Below, one piece after another: positions 42,127-50,443 of a stretch of 64,000 nt of DNA. The position numbers and the translations under genes are program-made. The notes below the pieces were generated by a model. It made no database searches. It was not told the origin of the DNA and worked only from the letters and a program-made list of their open reading frames with translations. The stretch comes from Tenacibaculum sp. (lineage in GTDB: Bacteria > Bacteroidota > Bacteroidia > Flavobacteriales > Flavobacteriaceae). Numbering within the stretch: the stretch's first letter is position 1; each line of letters opens with the position of its first letter. The DNA lies in NCBI GenBank assembly GCA_020631475.1, contig JAHDHE010000003.1, positions 1 to 64,000 of the forward strand, read 5' to 3'.

Positions 42127-42924
42127 TTACAAACTGATAAGAGGAATTGCTTGTTTAGCTTGATAAAAAGTATATCCAATCCATGAAGCATAAATTAATC
42201 CAAAACAGCCTACAGTAATAATTTGAAATTTGTTAGTAGCTTTCCATTTATTTGATAACCATAACGCAAAAATCGGAATTATTTGTAGTCCATGTAATCC
42301 AAAAAAATGAGCAATTCTTAAATCTCCAGCAATCGTACTCCAATTAACTAAAGGTAACCCTGCACCTCCATCTGCTATTCCAACATTATGAGACATTTGG
42401 TTTATCATTTGCTGACCTATCCAGCTACCAACAACTATAATTATCCATCCTAATAATATTGCAAATTGAATTGACTTTGTGGTTTTTAATTTTAATCTAA
42501 TTGTTTCGAAAATAAATAAAAGCATAATCAAAACATTGATTAGAATCATTAGCCCCATTCCAGCAAATAAAAGAGCATCAAAATTTGTGTTTTTATTATA
42601 ATGTGATTGAACTCCTCTTGAAGCTTGATAAATAATAATACCAAACTCAATTAACAATGTCCATGAAACGATATTATTAAGTATGTTTTTCTTTCTTTTA
42701 GAAAAAGGATATAAAGTTATGAAGTATCCAAAAGTTAAGATATAAATCCCTCCTGATATTGAAAATTTTAAAGGCTTAGTCCACACGTTAGCACCCATTA
42801 AAGTTCTGTCATCTATAAAAAGACCTATTAAAGATATAAGACCAAAAACGAAATGAATTAAAACAATTGTATATAATATTGGACTCTGTTTTTTTACGGT
42901 GTTAAATATTTTTTTTAAGAACAT
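42127..42924 (-). CDS. Multi-TM membrane protein of unknown function
   Basis: 265 aa, about 7 hydrophobic segments; no motif I recognise confidently. Confidence 0.55.
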   Translation of the reverse strand: MFLKKIFNTVKKQSPILYTIVLIHFVFGLISLIGLFIDDRTLMGANVWTKPLKFSISGGIYILTFGYFITLYPFSKRKKNILNNIVSWTLLIEFGIIIYQASRGVQSHYNKNTNFDALLFAGMGLMILINVLIMLLFIFETIRLKLKTTKSIQFAILLGWIIIVVGSWIGQQMINQMSHNVGIADGGAGLPLVNWSTIAGDLRIAHFFGLHGLQIIPIFALWLSNKWKATNKFQIITVGCFGLIYASWIGYTFYQAKQAIPLISL

Positions 42925-43346
42925 TGTATCTTATTTTGTTTAGTTATTTTGATAATGAAAAAAAGAAGGAAACCAATAGGTCCAAACATAAATGTTAAGA
43001 AAAGACAAGGAGCGATTATTAATTGATGAATATTTAGTTTTTTGGATGCATTAAGCATCCACATACCTATAATAAGATCGAAAGCTAAGTAGTGGATCCA
43101 ACCAGCTAAAACTGCATTTTCTTTTGTAAATAATTTCATAACAGAAGTAAGACTTCCAAAATCTGGCATACCATTAATTTTGATAGATAGAAATATGTAT
43201 ATGGCATAAATAAATGATAATATCAATGGGATTATCTTAAAGTTTATTAGATACTTAGTTACTTTCCATTTTGGTAAAAAGATCATCAAAATCCACATTA
43301 GTGTCGTAATTAAACCTGCTATAGAGAAAACTTGTGTAGGTGTCAT
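42915..43346 (-). CDS. ABA4-like family membrane protein
   Basis: AGWIHYLAFDLIIGMWMLNASKKLNIHQLIIAPCLFLTFMFGPIGFLLFF pattern of the ABA4-like family. Confidence 0.75.
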   Translation of the reverse strand: MTPTQVFSIAGLITTLMWILMIFLPKWKVTKYLINFKIIPLILSFIYAIYIFLSIKINGMPDFGSLTSVMKLFTKENAVLAGWIHYLAFDLIIGMWMLNASKKLNIHQLIIAPCLFLTFMFGPIGFLLFFIIKITKQNKIQCS

Positions 43347-43522
43347 GTCTTTTTTTGATTTTTATATTTATAAAATGTTGTTATAAAGAGTTCAATTATT
43401 GAAGTAAATACATTTTTAATAGTTCAATCATTTCTATAATTAATTTAAGAATCATTTTTATCATAAGAGCTGGTATTTTGTTTTACAACATCAAAACTAA
43501 TGAGAGATACGTCTTTGAAAAT

Positions 43523-43603
43523 TACACTTAAGTGTAGTTTTTATAAATGAGTAGATTTCCTATAACTATATTTTTTATTTTTACAACTACTCTTTAGGGT
43601 AGT
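43523..43603. promoter_or_regulatory. Two related operator-like palindromes upstream of the PAS-LuxR gene
   Basis: TACACTTAAGTGTA (43523-43536) and ACTACTCTTTAGGGTAGT (43586-43603), each followed by a T-rich tract. Confidence 0.45.
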
Positions 43604-43651
43604 TTTTTTAGAAATAGTATTTTTACCAAGTAATGAAGATTTAAAATTTAT

Positions 43652-44410
43652 ATGGCTAATGTTAATTCTTTTTTTAACTCTAAGAATACAGTCAGAGAGT
43701 TAACAAAAAATGTAATAGATCAAACAAGTAATTATATTGAGGCTATAAAAGCCTTTTCAAGGACTACTTACAGTAGTCTTTATGTTATTGATTATGAGAA
43801 AAAAGGATTTGATTATGTTTCAGATAACCCTTTGTTTTTATGTGGTCATTCTCCTGAAGAAGTTGAAGAAATGGGCTACGAGTATTATTTTAAATATGTA
43901 CCTGAAGAAGATTTAGACTTATTGTTAACAATAAATACTGTTGGGTTTGATTTTTATGAAGCAATACCTATAGAAGAGCGTAAAGATTATACGATATCGT
44001 ATGATTTTCTTTTAAAAACAAAAGAGGGGAAATCTATTTTAATTAATCAAAAACTAACTCCCATGTTTTTGAATGAAGAAGGAAAAGTATGGAAAGCTCT
44101 TTGTGTTGTTTCATTGTCAACCAAATCAAATTCGGGTAACATAACGATTTACAAAAATGGAAGTAATGTAATTTCTGAATATGATTTAAAAGCGAATCAT
44201 TGGAGAACTTTAGAAAAAGTAAAACTGACTAATAGAGAAAAAGAAATAATACAATATTCTATAAGAGGTTATTCTATTAAAGAAATTGCAGAAAAAATAT
44301 TTGTATCACCAGATACTGTTAAATTTCATCGAAAAAAACTTTTTGAAAAATTAGATGTTACCAATATAAGTGAAGCTATTAGATATGTAACCAATAATAA
44401 ATTGTTGTAG
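43652..44410 (+). CDS. LuxR-type HTH regulator with N-terminal PAS-like domain
   Basis: C-terminal LTNREKEIIQYSIRGYSIKEIAEKIFVSPDTVKFHRKKLFEKLDV. Confidence 0.85.
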   Translation: MANVNSFFNSKNTVRELTKNVIDQTSNYIEAIKAFSRTTYSSLYVIDYEKKGFDYVSDNPLFLCGHSPEEVEEMGYEYYFKYVPEEDLDLLLTINTVGFDFYEAIPIEERKDYTISYDFLLKTKEGKSILINQKLTPMFLNEEGKVWKALCVVSLSTKSNSGNITIYKNGSNVISEYDLKANHWRTLEKVKLTNREKEIIQYSIRGYSIKEIAEKIFVSPDTVKFHRKKLFEKLDVTNISEAIRYVTNNKLL

Positions 44411-44411
44411 T

Positions 44412-44864
44412 TTAATTACCATTTTCTTCTAACCTAAGCTCTTTCCATTTAAAGCTTCCATGATTAACAATTGACTGGAAATCTTTATGAATTTGATCAA
44501 TATAATCAGGGTCGTTTTTATCTTGTTCAGTAGCAAGTTTGGTTTTTAATTCAAGTTCTTTTAAACGACCGCGTGTTTCACCATAAATAACCCATAATTC
44601 TTTGTGGTTGTAAAACCCGTCACAAGCAGCAAATATTGTACTAGATGCACTAAAAAATAGCGTTAAAATTTTAATAATAGTTCTATATTCTTTAAAGTCA
44701 TCACCTACTGCAACTAAAAAAGTAATTAAAGCAGATGAAATAGCAATACTTATATAAATTCGAAATGAGTTTTTCTTGTTTCTTTTAGCTCGACTAGATG
44801 AAAATTCAATCATTTTTGAAATTTCTTGTTGTAAAATTTCAAATCGAGAAAGTGTTTTATTCAT
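44412..44864 (-). CDS. SLATT/DUF4231-like two-TM protein
   Basis: Two central TM segments flanked by charged helices, about 150 aa; IYGETRGRLKELELKTKLATEQ. Confidence 0.55.
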   Translation of the reverse strand: MNKTLSRFEILQQEISKMIEFSSSRAKRNKKNSFRIYISIAISSALITFLVAVGDDFKEYRTIIKILTLFFSASSTIFAACDGFYNHKELWVIYGETRGRLKELELKTKLATEQDKNDPDYIDQIHKDFQSIVNHGSFKWKELRLEENGN

Positions 44865-44936
44865 AGCTAATTAATTCTTTTTCAAACATATTTAAAAAAA
44901 GAAAAAGAACAAAATAAAAAGTTAAAGTTTTGTAGA

Positions 44937-45476
44937 TTAATTACAAACCTTACAATCGTCTTTATCTTTAACTTTACCAACTAACTTTCCGTTTTCATTT
45001 AAAACAAATCCGCAGCAATCCATAAACCCTTTAGCAATAAGTTTACGAGCACGTTGAATTTGTGATTTTGTTGTTGGTAAACTTTGTTTTAACTGGTCAG
45101 CAACCTCTTGTTGTTTTAATCCTTTAATATCTGATAAAAATAATGGGTCTCGATATTTTTTTGGCAAACTTTGTAAGATTCCTTGTAAACAATCTTTTTC
45201 AGTATGTGAATGCTCTTCTATTTTCGTTTCAGTTTCAAAATTAGCTAATTCGAATGTTTTATTAGTGCTTTTAAAATAATCCATAATAGAATTACGAGCG
45301 ATAGTGAAAATCCAAGATTTTAATTTTGTTAGATCTTTTAAAGTATGAAGTTTCGTGTGGATTTTAATAAAAGTATCTTGTAAAATATCGTCCGTAACAG
45401 CTTTGTCTTTTACTTTACTTAAAATAAAAAACTGAACGTCTTTAGCGTATTTTGTCCAAACTTGATTTGTAGTCAT
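44937..45476 (-). CDS. sigZ: SigZ-like RNA polymerase sigma factor with Cys-rich C-terminal tail
   Basis: sigma2/sigma4 regions plus tail MDCCGFVLNENGKLVGKVKDKDDCKVCN. Confidence 0.78.
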   Translation of the reverse strand: MTTNQVWTKYAKDVQFFILSKVKDKAVTDDILQDTFIKIHTKLHTLKDLTKLKSWIFTIARNSIMDYFKSTNKTFELANFETETKIEEHSHTEKDCLQGILQSLPKKYRDPLFLSDIKGLKQQEVADQLKQSLPTTKSQIQRARKLIAKGFMDCCGFVLNENGKLVGKVKDKDDCKVCN

Positions 45477-45492
45477 TTTTAATACAGCATAA

Positions 45493-45534
45493 AACAGAAA
45501 TTATTCTTTTATAAATTTAAGAATAATTTCTGTT
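45493..45534. promoter_or_regulatory. 16-bp perfect inverted repeat between the Cys-rich ORF and sigZ
   Basis: AACAGAAATTATTCTT (45493-45508) / AAGAATAATTTCTGTT (45519-45534), 10-nt loop. Confidence 0.7.
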
Positions 45535-45554
45535 ATAGTTAACAAATAGATGGT

Positions 45555-45659
45555 TTAACAATTGCAATTATTACAAGAACAATTTTCGCAAGTACAATTC
45601 GCGCAATTTCCTGTTTTACATCCGTCGCAATTACAAGTACATTGATTTTTATATTTCAT
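45555..45659 (-). CDS. Cys-rich (11 Cys / 34 aa) putative metal-binding peptide, not in ORF track
   Basis: Translated by eye: MKYKNQCTCNCDGCKTGNCANCTCENCSCNNCNC. Confidence 0.7.
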   Translation of the reverse strand: MKYKNQCTCNCDGCKTGNCANCTCENCSCNNCNC

Positions 45660-45714
45660 AATATTTAATTTTTAAATTCATAAAGTAGACTTAAATAAGT
45701 TTAAAAAGATGCAT

Positions 45715-46056
45715 TTATTCTGAAAAATATTTTTGTAATTCTTTTCTAATAGGAATTGGTTTAATGGGAGATATATCTGCTCCTCCAGTATTTCCTTTAG
45801 GAACCCAAATTTTTGTGAAGAAGATTGAAGCTATAATTCGAGTAATCTGTCCAAAAACTTCTTTACTATTTTTAGTTTTTAAACCGAAAGCAAACATTTT
45901 TATATGTGATAGAGTGTGACGGTATAGGTGTTTTTGACCTAAAATATAAGCATTTTCTAAATGATAAAAAGACACTTTAAAACGCTTGTTTTTAAGTGCC
46001 TTTTTAGCTAATTGTAATTGATTATAAAATTCTTGCTTACGTTGTAGTTTAGTCAT
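45715..46056 (-). CDS. DUF3703 family protein
   Basis: AFYHLENAYILGQKHLYRHTLSHIKMFAFGL-type sequence and WVPKGNTGGADISPIKPIPIRKEL tail. Confidence 0.75.
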   Translation of the reverse strand: MTKLQRKQEFYNQLQLAKKALKNKRFKVSFYHLENAYILGQKHLYRHTLSHIKMFAFGLKTKNSKEVFGQITRIIASIFFTKIWVPKGNTGGADISPIKPIPIRKELQKYFSE

Positions 46057-46098
46057 GATTTTTATAAGTAGACTAAACTTTTAAGTAAAAAGATGCAA

Positions 46099-46548
46099 TT
46101 AATGAACTTTTATTAATTTTATATCAAATATTAAAACAGAACCGCCAGGGATACCTGAATGATTTTTGCTACCATAACCTAACTTAGAAGGAATTAATAA
46201 AACACCTTCGCCACCTTCTTTAAAATATGTAATTCCTTCAGTCCACCCTTTAATAACTCGTTGTAAATTAAATTTAATACCAGAAGAGTTTTGATCAAAA
46301 ATTTTTCCATCTATATAATACCCTTTATATGCTACAGTAACGTCTGAAGTACTTGTAGGGTTATTTCCAGAACCTTCTTTTGTAATGATATAGTATAAAC
46401 CTGAATTACTTTTTTTAGCAGTTAAATTATTTTTAGTTAGATAAGTAATAATATCAGCTTCATTTTTAGCATCATAATTAATGTCATCATCATTAGAACA
46501 AGATAAGAAAGCCGAAAAGAAAGCGAAAAGAAGTGTTATTTTTTTCAT
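46099..46548 (-). CDS. FKBP-type peptidyl-prolyl isomerase lipoprotein
   Basis: VTVAYKGYYIDGKIFDQNSSGIKFNLQRVIKGWTEGI...SKLGYGSKNHSGIPGGSVLIFDIKLIKV. Confidence 0.88.
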   Translation of the reverse strand: MKKITLLFAFFSAFLSCSNDDDINYDAKNEADIITYLTKNNLTAKKSNSGLYYIITKEGSGNNPTSTSDVTVAYKGYYIDGKIFDQNSSGIKFNLQRVIKGWTEGITYFKEGGEGVLLIPSKLGYGSKNHSGIPGGSVLIFDIKLIKVH

Positions 46549-46585
46549 TTTATATTAAGTTTAGATTGCGAATATAATACAAAAT

Positions 46586-48196
46586 TTAGTTCACTTTTAC
46601 TCCGTTTATGTAAGTTTCTATTACTTTTGTTTTCGGTATTTTTTCACCTTCAATTTTCATGATGTCATTTTCCAAAATCACAAAATCAGCAACTTTACCA
46701 ATCTCGATACTTCCTTTTTCGTTTTCTTCGAAATTTGCATAAGCATTCCAAATAGTCATTCCTTTTAAAGCATCTTTTCTTGATAAGGCATTTTGCATTT
46801 GAAATCCTTTTTCAGGATATCCTTTTAAGTCTTTTCTTATAGTTGCCGCATAAAAAGTATATAACGGACTCACGTTTTCAATAGGAAAATCAGTTCCTAA
46901 AGCTACTTTTCTGTATTGTTTTAATAATTTGCTGTAGGCGTAAGCTCCTTTTATTCTTTCAGAGCCAACACGATCTTCTGCCCAATACATATCTGAAGTT
47001 GCATGTGTTGGTTGTATTGAGGGTAACACATTTTTAAAATGATGAAAATCTTTTGCATCAACTATTTGAGCGTGTTCAATTCTCCAACGTCTATCTTTTT
47101 TGTTTTTTAAAACTTTATCGTAAGTTTTTAGCATTACATAATTGGCAGAGTCGCCAATAGCATGGGTATTCATTTGATATTCAGAATCGGCAATTCTTTT
47201 GGCTAAATTTTGAAGATTATCATAAGAATTTACCAACGCTCCGAAATGTCCTTTTTTATCAGAATATTCATCTTTTAAAGTTGCTCCGCGAGAACCTAAA
47301 GCTCCATCAGAATATACTTTTACAGAGCGTACATTTAAACGATTAGTTTTTACAATACCTTTATTTAAGTAATAATGTAAATTTTTTTTGTTGTTAGAAA
47401 TCATTGCGTAGATACGCATTTTTAAATCGCCTGTTTGTTGTAAACTATCAATTAACTCAATTACTTGTTTGTCTAAACCGGCATCATCAACTGTTGTTAA
47501 TCCTACATTGAAACAAATTTTTTGGGCATCTTTTAATGCTTGTATCTGTTCTTTTTTAGTAGGTTGAGGTACTTTTATAAAGTTCATGGCATTATCAATC
47601 AATACTCCTGTAAGCTTTCCGTCTTTTTTAATAAATTCTCCACCATCTATTTTAGAATCAATAGAAATTTTAGCTAAATCAATTGCCGCTTGATTTACTA
47701 ACATTGCGTGTCCGTCAATTCTTCGAATAGCAACTGGAATGTTAGGAAAAATACTATCTAATTTTTCTTTTGTTGGGTATTCTTTAACTTCCCAATCGTT
47801 TTGATCCCAACCACGACCAGTAATAAAAGAAGTGTTTTTTTCTTTCTGAAAAGCAACTAATTTTTTTAATACCTCGTTATAGCTTTTGGTACCAGTTAAA
47901 TCTACTTTTTGTTGTTGTAAACCTAATCCGTAAAAATGACAATGAGCGTCTATAAAACCAGGATATATTGCTTTGTTTTTTGCATCAATTATATTATTTG
48001 AACTGAATTTTTTTAAAATTTCATTTTTAGATCCAACACCTATAAATTTTCCGTTTTTTATTGCAAAACTTTCTTTTTTAGAAAAAATACTATCAACCGT
48101 ATATACATTTGCATTAATAACTATTAAATCAGAATCTTGTTTTTTACATTTTGTAAATAATCCGATAGTAAAGAAAAGTATAAGTATTTTTTTCAT
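46586..48196 (-). CDS. Amidohydrolase (YtcJ-like) lipoprotein
   Basis: FIDAHCHFYGLG metal motif, RIEHAQIVD, ALGTDFPIE. Confidence 0.87.
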   Translation of the reverse strand: MKKILILFFTIGLFTKCKKQDSDLIVINANVYTVDSIFSKKESFAIKNGKFIGVGSKNEILKKFSSNNIIDAKNKAIYPGFIDAHCHFYGLGLQQQKVDLTGTKSYNEVLKKLVAFQKEKNTSFITGRGWDQNDWEVKEYPTKEKLDSIFPNIPVAIRRIDGHAMLVNQAAIDLAKISIDSKIDGGEFIKKDGKLTGVLIDNAMNFIKVPQPTKKEQIQALKDAQKICFNVGLTTVDDAGLDKQVIELIDSLQQTGDLKMRIYAMISNNKKNLHYYLNKGIVKTNRLNVRSVKVYSDGALGSRGATLKDEYSDKKGHFGALVNSYDNLQNLAKRIADSEYQMNTHAIGDSANYVMLKTYDKVLKNKKDRRWRIEHAQIVDAKDFHHFKNVLPSIQPTHATSDMYWAEDRVGSERIKGAYAYSKLLKQYRKVALGTDFPIENVSPLYTFYAATIRKDLKGYPEKGFQMQNALSRKDALKGMTIWNAYANFEENEKGSIEIGKVADFVILENDIMKIEGEKIPKTKVIETYINGVKVN

Positions 48197-48215
48197 GTGT
48201 TTGTTTTACTTTTTA

Positions 48216-48575
48216 TTATTGAGTGTAAATTAAGTAAGCAATGTATAGTAATAGAAATTGAAGAGGTATGCGTACAATTGCTATTTTTTTTGAACCAATA
48301 GCGGGTTTTTCTCTAAAAACATCCCAAATATGAATAGGTAAAAAAACAACCATTAAAATAAACATTGCAATAGCTGCTTGTTTATTTGTTTTATTAATTA
48401 ATAACCCAATACCAATTGCAAGTTCAAAAAAACCAGCAATATAATTTATAGCTAATTTTGGTAAGAAATTAGGAATAAAACGATTAAAAATTTTTGGTTT
48501 TATAAAGTGCATTATACCTGCAAAAACAAAAAAAGCACCAAAAAGTATTCGTAATATAAGTATTAAAATATCCAT
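48216..48575 (-). CDS. DoxX family membrane protein (paralog 1)
   Basis: 4-TM, FVFAGIMHFIKPKIFNRFIPNFLP..HIWDVF. Confidence 0.8.
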   Translation of the reverse strand: MDILILILRILFGAFFVFAGIMHFIKPKIFNRFIPNFLPKLAINYIAGFFELAIGIGLLINKTNKQAAIAMFILMVVFLPIHIWDVFREKPAIGSKKIAIVRIPLQFLLLYIAYLIYTQ

Positions 48576-48586
48576 ACAATATAGGT

Positions 48587-48955
48587 TTAAAAGTTTTCTT
48601 TTTTATAAATAACCCAAGCCCAACCTATAAATAAAAACTGAACAGCTATTCTAATATACGCAGCAGTTTTAGATCCGATAGCAGGAATTTCTTTAAAAGC
48701 ATCCCAAATATGAATTGGCATAAAAACAAGCATCATTAAGAAAATTCCGTAAGCAGATTTTTTTTGATATCCTTTTATAAAGAGCCCAATACCTAATAGT
48801 ATTTCTATAATTCCTGAAATATAATTTACTGTTAATTTAGGTAAGAAATCAGGAATAAAACCATTGTAGAATTCTGGTTTATTAAAATGATTGAAACCTC
48901 CGTAGATTAAGAAAATTGCTAGTGATATTTTTAAAGATATGTAAACGTATTTCAT
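48587..48955 (-). CDS. DoxX family membrane protein (paralog 2)
   Basis: LIYGGFNHFNKPEFYNGFIPDFLP..HIWDAFKEIPAIGSK; clear paralog of the neighbour. Confidence 0.8.
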   Translation of the reverse strand: MKYVYISLKISLAIFLIYGGFNHFNKPEFYNGFIPDFLPKLTVNYISGIIEILLGIGLFIKGYQKKSAYGIFLMMLVFMPIHIWDAFKEIPAIGSKTAAYIRIAVQFLFIGWAWVIYKKENF

Positions 48956-48957
48956 GT

Positions 48958-50394
48958 TTAAGGTTTTAATGTTTCGTTATTGTATAAATATTTATCCATT
49001 AAATAAACAATACTGGTCATAGATGCGCTACCTAATTCGAGTTCACGTTTGTTTACTTTGTCAAACGTATCGGTAGCAGCGTGGTGATAATCGAAATAAC
49101 GTTGTGAGTCTGGTCGGTAACCAACTAAAGTTACGTGATCGTCTTTTAACGGACCAATATCAGCACCACTACCACCAGCAGTAATATCATGCAATCCGTA
49201 TGGAGCTAAGAGTTTTTTCCAGCTTTGTAATAATTTTCTATTTTTCTCATTTGCGTCTATTGAAAAACCTCTTGGAGTATGTCCGCCAGCATCCGACTCT
49301 AAAGCTCCAATATGTAATTCACCGTGCTTTTTTGCTAAACGAGCATATTCTGTAGCACCACGTAAACCGTTTTCTTCATTCATGAAAAATACAATACGAA
49401 TGGTGTTTTTTGGTTTGATGTTATTCTTTTTTAAAAGGTAAGCTACTTCTAAAGATTGTACAATTCCTGTACCGTCATCGTGTGCACCATCACCTAAATC
49501 CCAAGAATCTAAATGCCCACCTATTACTAATATTTTATCAGGATTTTCACTTCCTTTTATTTCACCAACTACATTATGGGATGGAGCATCTGGTAACGTT
49601 TTGCAACTTTGCTTAAAGAAGAATTTTAAGTTTGGACTTTCTTTTAAATGCTTGCTTAAATTTTCTGCTGCTCTAGAACTAATAGCGGCTGTTGGAATAT
49701 ATTCTGATTTAGGAATATCTCCGTAACCCATAGAGCCAGTATGAGGATAATCGTCAATTCCGTTAGTCATAGAACGAACAATTACTGCTTTAGCCCCAAA
49801 TTTACCTACAGTTGCAGCTCCTCCGTAACGTTGTCCAACACAACCACCATAAGCTCTAAAAGTATTGATTAATGTATTGTCGAAAGCACCGTTGAAGAAT
49901 ACAATTTTATCTTTTGCTTTTTCTCCAAGACTTTTCGCTTCTTCAAGACTTTTTACTTCGATAATTTCAGCAGTAATACCTTCTTTAGGAGTAGCAATAG
50001 ATCCTCCTAAAGCACATACAGGAACATTAATTTTTTCTCCATTAAAGGTGTAATTGGCAACTTCTTTTTCGCCACGAACCCAATGCGGAACCATAACGGG
50101 TTGTAACCAAACAGAATCTAATCCCACTTCTTTCATTAATTTTTCGCTCCAAATAACCGATTTAGCAGCCCCTTCAGATCCGGACAACCTGCTACCTATA
50201 TTAGTTGTTAAATCACGTAACCATTCATAAGATTTTCCTTTAGTTAACGCTGTGTTAAAGATGTGTTTTATTTGAGTTGAATCTTTCTTGTAATCTATTG
50301 AAGTAGTTACAATAGGTGTTGCTGTTTTTTTTTCAGTACTACAAGAAAACAATAAAAAAATAGCAATAATAAGTGGTGTGTAAAACTTTGTCAT
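48958..50394 (-). CDS. M28 family metallopeptidase lipoprotein with PA-like insert
   Basis: GGHLDSWDLGDGAHDDGTG and FMNEENGLRGA metal-ligand motifs. Confidence 0.9.
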   Translation of the reverse strand: MTKFYTPLIIAIFLLFSCSTEKKTATPIVTTSIDYKKDSTQIKHIFNTALTKGKSYEWLRDLTTNIGSRLSGSEGAAKSVIWSEKLMKEVGLDSVWLQPVMVPHWVRGEKEVANYTFNGEKINVPVCALGGSIATPKEGITAEIIEVKSLEEAKSLGEKAKDKIVFFNGAFDNTLINTFRAYGGCVGQRYGGAATVGKFGAKAVIVRSMTNGIDDYPHTGSMGYGDIPKSEYIPTAAISSRAAENLSKHLKESPNLKFFFKQSCKTLPDAPSHNVVGEIKGSENPDKILVIGGHLDSWDLGDGAHDDGTGIVQSLEVAYLLKKNNIKPKNTIRIVFFMNEENGLRGATEYARLAKKHGELHIGALESDAGGHTPRGFSIDANEKNRKLLQSWKKLLAPYGLHDITAGGSGADIGPLKDDHVTLVGYRPDSQRYFDYHHAATDTFDKVNKRELELGSASMTSIVYLMDKYLYNNETLKP

Positions 50395-50443
50395 TTATGG
50401 TTCTATTTTAAGAACCATAAATGTAAGTTTTATATTTTTAATT

